A stretch of 64,000 nt of DNA from Laguncularia racemosa (Eukaryota > Streptophyta > Magnoliopsida > Myrtales > Combretaceae), in NCBI GenBank assembly GCA_037954665.1, contig JBBMOL010000306.1, positions 496,001 to 560,000 on the forward strand. Reading direction: 5' to 3'. The position numbers were made by a program, and so were the translations under genes. This document shows positions 22,653 to 33,304 of this stretch, in pieces. The notes under the pieces are model-generated. The model ran no database searches, was not told the DNA's origin, and worked only from the letters and a program-made list of their open reading frames with translations. Position 1 is the first letter of the stretch. Each line of letters starts with the position of its first letter.

Positions 22653-23551
22653 TCATATGTGGCTGGTTTCTTCACCTCCATGGAGCAATGTAAGATTGGT
22701 TCTTCGTTGATTTATATAGGTCCATGAATAACCCACAAACTGAGCATTAGTGAATTTACCTATAGTCCTATAAAAACCGACAAATGTATCTACTGGAATG
22801 TGCAACAAATATATAATAGAAAAAAAGAAACTAAACAAATATCCTCAGGGTCTAATTGTTCAAAGAGGACCTGCATCACCAAATTTTTTAATCTCTTGGC
22901 TCTTGTCCTAGTGATGAGTCCTGTAAGTATATAATTTCTATCATCTCCTCAGGCTTGTGGAAGATTTGCTCTCAAATTTGATAGGTCTTCATGAACATCA
23001 TTGGGTAAATAGGGTAACGGATCTACAATATTAAATATAGTAGAGACGCCGTATCCTCCTGATAATTTATATGTAAAAAGATTAATGTAGTCATCTAATA
23101 CCTGAGATACCACAAAGGGTATTTGCTCATGCCCCTCCATCTCTAGGGTATACCTCATCTAAAATAAATATACTGGTCTCTTATCTGCTATGGCCTCCCC
23201 TAACTCATATCATCCCACCAATAAGGTCTTCTTCTTCCTAATTTTATTTATCTACCTTTGAACCTCTTGGACCTTTGAAGGTTTATTTATTTACCTCTGA
23301 ACCTCTTGATCCTCTAAAGGTTTACTTATTTGCCTTTGAACCTCTTAGACCTCTGAAGGTTTACTTATCTACCTTTGAATCTCTTGGACCTCTGAAGGTT
23401 TACTTATCTGCCTCTGAACCTCTTGGTCCTCTAAATATTTACTTATTTTCTTCTGAACCTCTTGGACCTTAGAAGGTGACATTGGATTCAATACTATACA
23501 TTTACCCTCTTTTTGGAACATATAAGTATTTATGAAGCCATCATGCTAAAC
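22653..23551 (-). pseudogene. H: protease end, repeat-rich spacer and C-terminal tail
   Basis: Downstream half of the H reading frame, separated from its protease start (37845-38265) by S1. It begins with HDGFINTYMF (the B-family post-protease segment), then the 39-bp repeat array, then a unique stretch ending DLSNLRANLPQA with a stop at 22949, just before the polypurine tract. The tail continues in the LTR (LITRTRAKRLK) to a stop at 22653. The spacer replaces the RT and integrase region of a full element. Function is unknown; the spacer is mostly Gln, Pro, Ser and Glu. Confidence 0.8.
23238..23477 (-). repeat. 39-bp in-frame tandem repeat in H spacer
   Basis: Unit starts on the plus strand at 23260, 23299, 23338, 23377, 23416 and 23455, exactly 39 bp apart, plus partial units at both ends. 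On the minus strand each unit encodes a 13-residue repeat, RQISKPSEVQEVQ with small changes. More diverged versions of the same peptide occur in B2, B3 and B4. Confidence 0.95.
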
Positions 23552-23982
23552 TGATGTGCTCAAAACCAAGTCCAAGCACAATCAAATGAAGCAAAGAAAA
23601 CAATCCTTAATTCACATACAAACTGGTCCACTAGATGATGGGAAATTTTTTGACACTGTCGACCTTTTCAGAACCCGATTTGGATGATGATCCAAATCGC
23701 TCATATTTTACCTTATGTCTTTATTTCTAATAAATATTTGAGAATAATCTTACAGGTACAATGATAATTCTCCATGGGATGCCAATATGTCCTACAACAG
23801 TTGTTAGACACAGAACGCTTTCAGGATGACAATCAAAGACCCGTTGCAATTGTTTTCTATTTCGAGGCATTGGATCATGAAGACTTATGTTATTTTGTAC
23901 CTTGTAATTGTTTTATGAACTATTTTGGTTGTATTTTGGTTTTGGGACACTTTTATTTCCTTGTAATTTTCATTTAGCGCTA

Positions 23983-23999
23983 GCTACCTTAAAGGTAGC
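23983..23999. promoter_or_regulatory. U3 palindrome in B1 5' LTR
   Basis: GCTACCTTAAAGGTAGC: 8-bp arms with one central base. The 3' LTR has GCCACCTTAAAGGTGGC at 35257-35273, changed symmetrically in both arms. Confidence 0.7.
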
Positions 24000-24037
24000 A
24001 AACTTGTAATTTTGACCACTTTTTAACCCTAGGAGTA

Positions 24038-24055
24038 GCAAGTATAAATACTTGC
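24038..24055. promoter_or_regulatory. Palindromic TATA element of B1 5' LTR
   Basis: GCAAGTATAAATACTTGC: 8-bp arms GCAAGTAT/ATACTTGC around AA, with the TATAAATA box in the centre. The same element recurs in other B-family LTRs, for example 56312-56329. Confidence 0.75.
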
Positions 24056-24637
24056 TTAAGAGAGGGTTTGAGGAGGCCATATTTTGCAGAATTGAGAGAA
24101 ACTTTTCACGTGTGAATTAGGGTTCTTTCCTTAGTTCAAAACTCATCAATTTTAACCTAAGAATTGGAATTGTGGCAAGTGCGATGAAGGGGAATTGTGA
24201 GTCATATCGATTCCATCTTTGTTGTATGTTCATTTCTTCTCTAGTGAGTCATATCTAGGGTAGAATTGGATATTTCTTGGATATATTTGAGTTTGTTTTT
24301 CGAGAATAATCATCTTTTAAGATTGATTATTCATTGAGAATTGAATTGCTCTTAGTGATTGGCGTGAATTGGTAAGGTTGGAAGGGTGTGAGTTCATGGT
24401 TTTTGAGTTTGTCTTTTTCATCCATTTCACATGTAATTATCTTGTTCTTATTGTTGATTAGTGAAATTTCTCATCAGTGGAAGTTAATTGAATCTTTGAA
24501 TCATTGGATTTCATCATAATTCCATTAGAGTCACGCAATCTCCTATTCACTTGGACCGGTTTTGTAAGAGACTTAAGGCTTATTTTCTTAAGTCATTTGT
24601 TTGTGCTTGAAAGTGGTTTTAGGCACATCATCTTTTT

Positions 24638-24650
24638 TGGTATCAGAGCA
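24638..24650 (+). promoter_or_regulatory. Primer-binding site of B1
   Basis: TGGTATCAGAGCA, seven bases after the LTR end (spacer TCTTTTT). Initiator Met-tRNA type. Confidence 0.93.
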
Positions 24651-25559
24651 CATGTTGAGAGAAGGGATTTATGGTTGTTTGATTTTGTGATATTCATCTT
24701 CAATTAGGGTTAATCAAATTGTGAACCGCAAATGTGTTGTGTAGTTTGTGACTTGCGAAATTACCTTGGTTGGAATTTTGATTTGCTGCTTGTTGGAGTT
24801 GGATTGGGAAGGTTGTTGTATCATCTTGTGATTAATAATTTTTGTGGAAGGAAGGAAGAATCAAAGTGTTGTTAATTCAACAATTGTGTGAGCTTGAAAA
24901 ATTGCCTTGTTCTTGCCGTGACTAGTTATGGCGTGAAGGAGGTTGTGTAGGTTGTTGTTGTGACTTCCATTGTGTAATTCTAAATTGGAGGAGTGCAATT
25001 TACAGATTTGCATCGAGTTTGAGTAGTAAGGAATCTATTTGAATTCAAACACATTCCATTAAGTTGTGGGAGTTAATGAGTGCTATTTGAATTTGAATTC
25101 ATTACTTACCAATTAAAGAAGGCTTGCAATTAGTGAAGTGGTTTGAATCTCAAATTGAAGTTGCTACCTATTGTGGATATTCGGATTACATTTGTGGAAA
25201 GTGGCATATTTATTTTTGTTGTTATCCTTACCATGGAAAGTGGAAGCATACTTGTTGTTATTGCCACTTGTGTTGTTACCGTGGAAGTGAAGCATATTTA
25301 TTGTTGTTGTCACTTGTGTGTTGCCATGGGAGTGACTTGTGGAAATTAAAATTTGTTGCACCGTGTTGTATTGACGTGCTGTGGAGAAGAGTACTACACG
25401 TGATTTGTAATAACATAATTGTGAAGTTAAGTGGGTTTGTTTGTTTTTCATTTTTTTTTTTGTAGTTGCTATTCTGTGGTGTTAAGGGAAGTGTAGTAGT
25501 GGAGTGTGTGCCCTTGATTCAAATTTTTTTTGAGGATTAGTATACGGGAGTCTACAATT
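24651..25559 (+). other. B1 leader, non-coding
   Basis: A 0.9-kb untranslated leader, GT-rich (TTGTTGTTATT, GTGTTGTTACC blocks near 25200-25330). Short frames here are not conserved in the other B copies. A packaging or dimerisation signal would be expected in such a leader, but I cannot point to one. Confidence 0.65.
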
Positions 25560-25847
25560 ATGTTGAATGACAGTGTGAATGGGGGAATTGGTGATGAAGC
25601 CAATAGTCAGGTTGGTGGAGGTCAAGGTCGTAATGTGGCAGGTAGGAGAACTTTGGAAGAACAACTCCAGGATCTTACTATCATAGTTGCTACACTGGCA
25701 ACTAGAATTGATAGAATGACATTACTACAACCACTAGTGGTAAACCAACCGGCACCACCTCGTGTAACTCCACAAAATTCTTATCGAGATAGAGTAATAG
25801 GAGATGGGAATTTGAATAGAAGGATAGGTGAGGAGCATCTTCCATAT
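25560..25847 (+). pseudogene. B1 gag, N-terminal part (before insertion C)
   Basis: Start at 25560 (MLNDSVNGG), chosen by matching the starts of B2 (MSYDSVNGY) and H. It encodes a Gly/Asn-rich beginning and a heptad-like segment (LEEQLQDLTIIVATLATRIDRM) that could be a short coiled coil. The frame is open up to the insertion point of C at 25848 and continues in frame at 33305. Confidence 0.88.
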
Positions 25848-27269
25848 TGATACGCTCAGAATGTATATAAAATAAAAGCACAATAGCAGCAAGTGCACTA
25901 GTCATATCAAGTAATAGAGTGGTGAAAAGTAAGGTTGTCGATCCCTCGAGGAACCAATAGAGTATTGGACCTATGGCAATTCTTATCAATATCTAGGTGA
26001 TAAAAAAAAGGGTTTTGAAATGTCTAAGCTAAAAATTTAACTTAAAGCAAACAAGGAGAATTTTATGAAGAATCTATCAATTATGAACGAGGGAAATTAG
26101 AATCCACCCTAGATTCGTTAATCAAACTACTACCATGTTATATCAACTAGTGGTTGTAAGGTTATCCAAGTGAGCTTAGAAAATCCCTTTTAGGGAAGTT
26201 AACCTTAAATCAATTAGTCGGCTTCCGCGTCTCCAATTAACCAAGGAATCAAAATTATGTTCATACACCTCCCGATGCTACAAACAACTAAAGCCCTAAA
26301 TCAATTAACCCTAATCCCTTAGTGATTAATTAACAAGAAACATTGCATTGCGCCCTACATAAACTCTAATTAAACCAATTATCGTAAATCCCGTATTGAC
26401 AATCAGTCTAATTAAGAATTCCTAACAAATCCTAATCAACTCCCGTATCAAAAGGATTTCTAACAGTTATAATCAAAGACCAATTATAATTGAAATCAAA
26501 GGAATTGCAATCATGAATAATCCTAATAATTCCTAATCATATAACATGGCTACAATTATCCTTTTAACATTCTAGGGTTTCATCCAATTTCCCAAGGAAA
26601 AGACTTAGCAATTCATGGAGATAAAGACATGATTATGATTCAAGGAGATTCGTGCAAAAGAAATCATATTCAATAGTTGGATCAAATACTTGAATTGCAT
26701 ATAAGAGATAAAGTTTAGAAATCACCAATTCAACAATACAAATAAAACCTTAATTGCAAGGAACTCCACAAATCCTTCATAAAGGATGATAATCTCCACG
26801 AAGATCACAAAGTTATCTCTAAGATTTGATCTCTACAATTCTCCCTTAAAACTAAGTTAAAACTACTTTAAGAACAAGAAAAATTGACAAAAGATCCCCC
26901 ACAAATCGACTTAAGACCTATATATATGCAAGGGGAGGCGAGAAGATGCAATTAAAACAAGATTGGCCTAAGGCCAGCCAAAGGCCGGCAGCCTTCATTT
27001 AAGCCGACCATAAAGGCCGGTGGTGTTGCATAGAAAGCCAGCCATAAAAGCCGGCGGCTTTGAATGTCATTTTGCCATCCTTCAATCTTTTCATGCTTCA
27101 ATTTGTATGCAATCTCTCCAAATTGATTAAGCTTTGAACTCAAAGTCCTCCAACATTTGAAATGTAAAAATAAACATGATTGAGTACCATTTCCTTGTGA
27201 TTTTTCTAAAATCAATAATGAATACTTGCAAATTGCTTAATGAATTATGAGTAAAATATGCCTTTATCA
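25848..27269 (-). repeat. 3' LTR of C (1,422 bp)
   Basis: On the minus strand it starts TGATAAAGGC and ends CTGAGCGTATCA. A TATATATA core lies near 26919-26927. Short GGCCGGC-like palindromic blocks occur near 26960-27055. The first about 120 bp resemble the start of the D LTR (60777 on). Confidence 0.93.
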
Positions 27270-27283
27270 ACTCCCCCACACTT
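27270..27283 (-). promoter_or_regulatory. Polypurine tract of C
   Basis: GTGTGGGGGAGT on the minus strand directly before the LTR. This form is usual in the Athila/Tat branch. Confidence 0.85.
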
Positions 27284-28756
27284 AAACTTTTGCTTGTCCT
27301 CAAGCAAAATAAAACCAGAAAGAAATCCATCCTAGAAAGTACACAAGTTTTCATTATCATACAAACTTGAACATTTGTCATCTCTACTTCCGACTCACTA
27401 CTTTGTGATGCCCACCACTCAAACCAAACTGGGAATATGTGATTAGAGTACTATACTCAAAATTAACCAACTAATCTAGAGTAAACAAACTTTAATCCAA
27501 GCGTTTAACCTAAGAATTCTTATTCCAAAAGTAGATATTCAGTCCTAAAGGAAAAACACCCATTTAAACTTCACTGGCAATTAGCAAGCAGATGATCCTT
27601 CCCATCACTTCTTTAAACAGGTCAACATAAAATGAAAGCATATGGTATCAATTCCTTTCCTAGATTTTCTCCCTTTTTATTATAAGTCCAATGTAACTTA
27701 TTGATGAGCATTTATTAAAACTCTACTTTTTTTCTCTCTGTTTTATTTTTTATTTTTTTAAATAAGTTCGTGTATTAAACTTTTGCTTCTCCGCTCTTAT
27801 CGCTATAGTGAGGTCATTGATTCGGCACATCCCGGGCTCATCACCCAAGTGACCAGGTTTTAAATGGACCCCATCGAACTCTCCCTCACTCTAGCATTCA
27901 AGTTTGGATACTCTTAACTCAATTACCCGAGTCATTGGAGTAAGGCAACTTATTTCATTTGAATGCTATACAGAATTAAGACTTTTTTTATAAAGGATCA
28001 CTAAGTGAGGAGTTTCCCTTACCTCTTTCATTAGATGTTGACAAGCTTTCAAAGCAACTTTCAAGAAGATATACTAGCTAGAGAAGAGACCCGAAGTAGA
28101 CCTGTTTATCTTTTACAAGAGGACTCAATAGACACTTAAACTTCAAATTATAAGGCAAAAAACTAAGTAAATTTGATTTCTAAAGATTTTATTCATTAAT
28201 TTTAACTAAGTACAAGAATCACAACAGTGGTGAGTAGGGCATAATAATGAGTTATTATTTTTAATAAATCATAAACAGATGCAAAAGGCTATTTTTTTTT
28301 TGGTATAATCTCTAGATTTCCATCAAAATTTTTGAAAAAATTGGCCTAAAAATTGTCAAATAACTCAGGGACAAATATAGTTCAAGATAATGGAAGAGTA
28401 TGATCATCAAAGCACAGAACAGGCAATACTCATCTCAACTTTACTACCTACATTCCCTTCCCCACACTTAAGAATAGACAGTGTTCACACTGTCTCACAT
28501 CAATGCAAATAACAAAATAGGAAGGAAATAAGACAAAAGGAACTAGTACTCCCCTGGTATAACATGTAGAAGCCATATTTAAGTCCCATCAAAGTTGAAC
28601 TTAGAGAGATTGGTCCTTATGAACATTCACCTTGCATTTTCCTAAAAACAATTAAAAGAAAACCAACGAAACACAATAAAGTAAACGTAAATATGAGCTG
28701 CCTATCATAGAGTGCTTGTTTTATAGTCATCAGCCTGACTATCAGAGTTTGTCATG
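27284..28756 (-). other. C: non-coding 3' spacer
   Basis: 1.5 kb between the last reading frame and the polypurine tract, AT-rich, with T runs near 27728-27762. I see no gene, repeat or RT/integrase trace. It occupies the place where an autonomous relative would have RT, RNase H and integrase. Confidence 0.65.
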
Positions 28757-29343
28757 TCAGCTTAAATCAAGGAGTTTAAATAACTCCTCTAACACCATCG
28801 TCTTCAGATTAGGATTCCAAGCTTCCTTCCATGGTATGGTGCCCTTCTTTTCAGCTTCCACCAATGTTTTGTAGGTGGATATCAACAAACTTACTTGCTG
28901 GATGTCTGCCCTTGACCACCCTAGGATTTCCCTATGTTCATCCAACTAGCCTTGAATCTGCTGCTGCAATTCTCTTATGATAGGCACTGGATTAATGTGA
29001 GGCCATGGATTTCCTGAATTCAGACACTCATAATCAAACAATTGATTAGAAAAGACATTAGGTTCAAGTATCTGCATGGGCATTAGTGTTGGCACTAGTG
29101 GCTTCTCATAATGGTCCATCTTCTCGAAAGCAACAACATTTTCAGTTTGGGGTACTTGCTTACAGCCTTTATTTTCTTGCTCATCCTCATCCCCCCCCAA
29201 TCATCTATCTCATTCAAGACAACTTCAAGAGTGGTTTGCCCTACATCTTCCTCTACATCATTGTTAGTAATTTCACCCTCAGCAGATATGTTAGAATACA
29301 TTGCTTTCTCATTAGACAAAAACACAGGATCATACATATCAAA
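28757..29343 (-). pseudogene. C: post-protease reading frame of unknown function
   Basis: Frames after the protease read YDPVFLSNEKAMYSN..., then an acidic part (NDVEEDVGQTTLEVVLNEIDDWGG). A frame change in a C run at 29191-29198 and one stop near 28946 follow, then a stretch with KEAWNPNLKTMVLEEL that ends DLS at 28757. Joined, about 195 codons. I recognise no family; it has no RT, RNase H or integrase motif. It could be a linker of the ancestral polyprotein or a captured sequence. The lesions are recent-looking single events. Confidence 0.5.
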
Positions 29344-29349
29344 TGTTAC

Positions 29350-29870
29350 CTAGTCATCTAGTGATCTAAGGGTGAGCTTACCTTGTCCTACATCAATTAG
29401 AGCTTGACCTGTGGTTAGGAATGGTCTACCCAGAATGAGTGGAATGTCCTCATCTTCTTCTACATCCAGTATGACAAAGTCCACTGGAAATATGAATTTA
29501 TCGACCTTGACTAAGACATTCTCCACTGTACCCTTGGAAAACCTTGAGCTCTTATCAGCTAGCTGCACAGTGATTGGTCTCCTCTTGCACTTTTGTGGCT
29601 CTATTCCAAGCTTCCTAAAAACTGAAAGTGGCATTAAATTAATACTTGCACTAGAATCAATCAAAACATTCTCAAAATCAATATTACAAATGGTGCAAGG
29701 GATACTGAAACTTCCCTGATCTTTCAGCTTTCTAGGTAGCTGAGCAGATGTCTTCTTTATGGCAACTGAACTCTCGTCAAGAAACATTACTTTCTCAACA
29801 CTCTCCATGGATCTTTTGTTAGAGAGCAGCTCTTTCATGAATTTGGCATAGGATGGAATTTGCTTCAAGG
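29350..29870 (-). CDS. C: aspartic protease region, open frame
   Basis: An open stretch of about 172 codons. The active-site region reads LIDSSASINLMPLSVFRKLG, where DSSA stands in place of the usual D-[ST]-G-A, so the Gly after the catalytic Asp-Ser is replaced. The second conserved block LILGRPFLTTGQALIDV is intact. A stop at 29347-29349 separates it from the next frame, and upstream sequence continues gag. As drawn it is part of a gag-protease polyprotein and not a separate gene. The Gly change argues against full activity. Confidence 0.8.
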
Positions 29871-29929
29871 CCTTTAAGAGAGGTATATTGATTTTAAGCC
29901 CCTTAAATATGTCACAAAACCTAGCAAAC

Positions 29930-31766
29930 TAGGCTTCTAACTCCCTCTGCTTGAGTCTTCCTGGGAAGGGGATAGGTGGAACATAAGGCTGCAACACTGG
30001 TGCTTTAGATGTGAGTTCCTCCTCCTTCTTCTTACCTTTCTTTGGATCTTTCTCTTGAATTTTTACCTGCCTTTCAGCTTTCTTCACCTCCTTACCACTC
30101 CTTAGCATGATGGCATTGACATGATGGGTGTTCTCCTCAGTTTTGCTAGGCAAAGACCCTGAGGGTCTAGTACTTAGCTGCTGTGTAATTTGACCGAGTT
30201 AACCTTCCAAGTTTCTGATAGAAGCTTGTTGGTTTTGCAGGAGGGTGTCAGTCTTTTGCATGTAGCTCCTCATGAGCTCTTCCATCTGAGTGGGTTGCTG
30301 TTGAGAATAGGCATTCTGAGCAGAGGCTTGTTTGGGAAATCCAGGGGGTGGGTTAAGTGCTTGATTCTCATTCCTCCATGAGAAGTTTGGATGATTGCGC
30401 TACCCAGGATTGTATGTATTCGAATATGGTCCTTGAGTACCTCTCTGGAGGTTGCCTACAAAGTTTACCTGCTCTCCACTAGATGGAGCTGACGACTTTC
30501 CAGCCATGCACTCAGTAGCTAAGTGAGGTCCTGAGAAAATTTCACAACTAGAAGATGGATTAGCATTAAAAGAATTTGAAGAGTCGAGTCTACTTACCTG
30601 AGTGGTGAGGGCAGCTATTTGAGCAGTCAATTGAGCCATACTGACATTGTCATTCACTGAAGCCACTCTTGTACCACTTCTTTCATTTTGCCAATTGTAT
30701 GCACTAGAGGCCATCTCTTCTATCAATGCACTGGCCTCTAAGTAAGTTTTTCCCATTAGTGCACCCCCAGTTGCAGCATCTACAAGAGACCTCAATGTCT
30801 CATCTAGACTCAAGTAAAAGATCTCAATAAGGAGATTGTCTGGTAAACCATGATGTAGGCATTTTCTAGTTGCTTCCTTGAATCTCTCCCATGCCTCATA
30901 AAGTGATTCACCACTAAACTTTGTAAAGTTAGTGATGTCACTTCTTAGTTTGGCGGTCCTAGCTGGTGGGAAAAATCTCCTCAAGAACTTGATTGATAGG
31001 TCTTCCCAAGTAGTGACAGATCCCTGGGGTAATGAATAAAACCAAGCTCTAGCTTTGTCCCTCAATGAAAAAGGGAAAAGCTGTAGTCAGCATCTACAAG
31101 AGACCTCAATGTCTCATCTAGACTCAAGTAAAAGATCTCAATAAGGTGATTGTCTGGTAAACCATGATGTAGGCATTTTCTAGTTGCTTCCTTGAATCTC
31201 TCCCATGCCTCATAAAGTGATTCACCACTAAACTTTGTAAAGTTTGTGATGTCACTTCTTAGTTTGGCGATCCTAGCTGGTGGGAAAAATCTCCTCAAGA
31301 ACTTGATTGATAGGTCTTCCCAAGTAGTGACAGATCCCTAGGGTAATGAATAAAACCAAGCTCTAGCTTTGTCCCTCAATGAAAAAGGGAAAAGCTGTAG
31401 TCTTATGGCATCATCAGTGACACCATTCCGTTTGACAGTATTGGTGTATTGAAGGAACCCAACAAGATGATCATCAAGGCTCTCATTTGAATACCCTCCA
31501 AACTGACTCGATTGCACCATCTGAATGAGTGCCGGTTTAAGCTCAAAATTGTTGGCTTGTATAGCTAGTCTAACAATGGGCGGTTTCTGAATCCTAGGAA
31601 CAGAGAAATCTCTAAGTGCTCGCTGAACACCCTGAATCTAGCGATTATCCTCATTCGCCATCTCTTCTACTTGTTCTCTCTGCTTGTTGTCTCTTCTAAT
31701 CTGACATAGAGTACGCTCAATCTCAATATCGAATGGTAGGAGATCAGCACTCCTACTCCTGCGCAT
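29930..31766 (-). pseudogene. C: gag of Athila/Tat type, with internal duplication and stops
   Basis: Starts at ATG 31766 (MRRSRSADLLPFDIE), about 90 nt after the primer site. The capsid-like core contains NGVTDDAIRLQLFPFSLRDK and ESLYEAWERFKEATRKCLHHG. A degenerate zinc-finger block CEIFSGPHLATEC has Phe in place of the second Cys. The late gag signature YSNTYNPG follows, then HVNAIMLRSGKEV near the end. A 314-bp tandem duplication (30775-31402) shifts the frame, and there are stops near 31638, 30403 and 30199. It cannot yield full gag. Confidence 0.9.
30775..31402. repeat. 314-bp tandem duplication inside C gag
   Basis: 30775-31088 and 31089-31402 are near-identical direct repeats. The length is not a multiple of three, so the gag frame is broken. 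Few differences between copies suggest that the duplication is young compared with the element. Confidence 0.92.
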
Positions 31767-31856
31767 GTAACACTTGCAAAGAGACCAAAAGCCAAGAAAA
31801 ATGTAAAATTGCACCTAAACTACCAATAGAACTACGAAATCTAATATCTATTAGTT

Positions 31857-31876
31857 CCTCGGCAACGGCACCAAAA
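31857..31876 (-). promoter_or_regulatory. Primer-binding site of C
   Basis: TGGTGCCGTTGCCGAGGAA on the minus strand, a few bases inside the 5' LTR. It resembles the TGGCGCCGTTGCC site of Athila/Tat elements (Asp-tRNA type, from family knowledge). Confidence 0.85.
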
Positions 31877-31879
31877 ACT

Positions 31880-33299
31880 TGATACGCTCAGAATGTATAT
31901 AAAATAAAAGCGTAATATCAGCAAGTGCATTAGTCGTATCAAGTAATAGAGTGGTGAAAAGTAAGGTTATCGATCCCTCGAGGAACCAATAGAGTACTAG
32001 ACCTATGGCAATTCTTATCAATATCTAGGTGATAAAAAAAAGGGTTTTGAAATGTCTAAGCTAAAAATTTAACTTAAAGCAAACATGGAGAATTGTATGA
32101 AGAATCTATCAATTATGAATGAGGGAAATTAGAATCCACCCTAGATTCGTTAATCAAATTACTACCATGTTATATCAACTAGTGGTTATAAGGTTATTCA
32201 AGTGAGTTTAGAAAATCCTTTTTAGGGAAGTTAACCTTAAATCAATTAGTCGGCTTCCGCGTCTCCAATTAACCAAGGAATCAAAATTATGTTCATACAC
32301 CTCCCGATGCTACAAACAACTAATGCCCTAAATCAATTAACCCTAATCCCTTAGTGATTAAGTAACAAGAAACATTGCATTGCGACCTACACAAACTCTA
32401 ATTAAACCAATTATCGCAACTCCCGTATTGACAATTAGTCTAATTAAGAATTCCTAACAAATCTTAACTAACTCCCGTATCAAAAGGATTTCTAACAATT
32501 ATAATCAAAGACCAATTATAATTGAAATCAAAGGAATTGCAATCATGAATAATCCTAATAATTCCTAATCATATAACATGGCTACAATTATCCTTTTAAC
32601 ATTCTAGGGTTTCATCCAATTTCCCAAGGAAAAGACTTAGCAATTCATGGAGATAAAGACATGATTATGATTCAAGGAGATTCGTGCAAAAGAAATCATA
32701 TTCAATAGTTGGATCAAATACTTGAATTGCATATAAGAGATAAAGTTTAGAAATCACCAATTCAACAATACAAATAAAACCTTAATTGCAAGGAACTCCA
32801 TAAATCCTTCACAAAGGATGATAATCTCCACGAAGATCACAAAGTTATCTCCAAGATTTGATCTCCACAATTCTCCCTTAAAACTAGGTTAAAACTACTT
32901 TAAGAACAAGAAAAATTGACAAAATATCCCCCATAAATCGACCTAAGACCTATATATATGCAAGGGGAGGCAAGGGGATGCAATTAAAACAAGACCGAAC
33001 CAAGGCCGGCTCAAGACCGGCCAAAGGCCGGTAGCCTTCATTTAAGCCGGCCATAAAGGCCGGCGGTGTTGCATGGAAAGCCGGTGGCTTTGAATGTCAT
33101 TTTGCCATCCTTCAATCTTTTCATGCTTCAATTTGTATGCAATTTCTTCGAATTGATTAAGCTTTGAACTCAAAGTCCTCCAACATCCGAAATGTAAAAA
33201 TAAACATGATTAAGTACCATTTCTTTGTGATTTCTCTAAAATCAATAATGAATACTTGCAAATTGCTTAATGAATTATGAGTAAAATATGCCTTTATCA
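31880..33299 (-). repeat. 5' LTR of C (1,420 bp)
   Basis: Partner of 25848-27269 with scattered single-base differences. The GGCC-rich palindromic block (about 32998-33075) is longer and more regular here than in the 3' LTR. Confidence 0.93.
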
Positions 33300-33304
33300 C
33301 ATAC

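Larger units (their letters stand above)
16846..22943 (-). repeat. 3' LTR of H, interrupted by A1
   Basis: The LTR consists of 16846-16927 and 22152-22943 (874 bp in sum), with A1 and its second TSD copy between. On the plus strand it starts TGATGTGC and ends TTCTATCA. Its U3 side (22653-22943) continues the H reading frame with the motif LITRTRAKRLK. The TATA region near 22545-22560 reads as a variant of the B-family palindrome (GTAAGTATTTATACTTGC on plus). Confidence 0.88.
23636..24630 (+). repeat. 5' LTR of B1 (995 bp)
   Basis: TGATG...CATCA ends form a perfect short inverted repeat. It holds the U3 palindrome GCTACCTTAAAGGTAGC (23983-23999) and the palindromic TATA element at 24038-24055. 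No coding sequence. Confidence 0.95.
25848..33299 (-). mobile_element. Element C: gag-protease-only LTR element of Athila/Tat type, complete
   Basis: A 7,452-bp element nested in B1 gag. LTRs 25848-27269 (1,422 bp) and 31880-33299 (1,420 bp). The TSD is CATAT (25843-25847) and CATAC (33300-33304), one change. The primer site and gag type differ from A and B and match the Athila/Tat (Ogre-like) Ty3/gypsy branch. Internal order on the minus strand: gag, protease, an unrecognised reading frame, 1.5 kb non-coding, polypurine tract. RT and integrase are absent. Confidence 0.93.

Noticed and set aside
23238..23477. CRISPR-like array with regular 39-bp spacing
   Set aside because: Units are contiguous with no unique spacers, lie in a plant retroelement reading frame and encode a peptide repeat.
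25124..25465. Open frames in the B1 leader
   Set aside because: They are not conserved in the other B leaders, are rich in Cys/Tyr from GTT/TGT repeats, and lie upstream of the family gag start at 25560.
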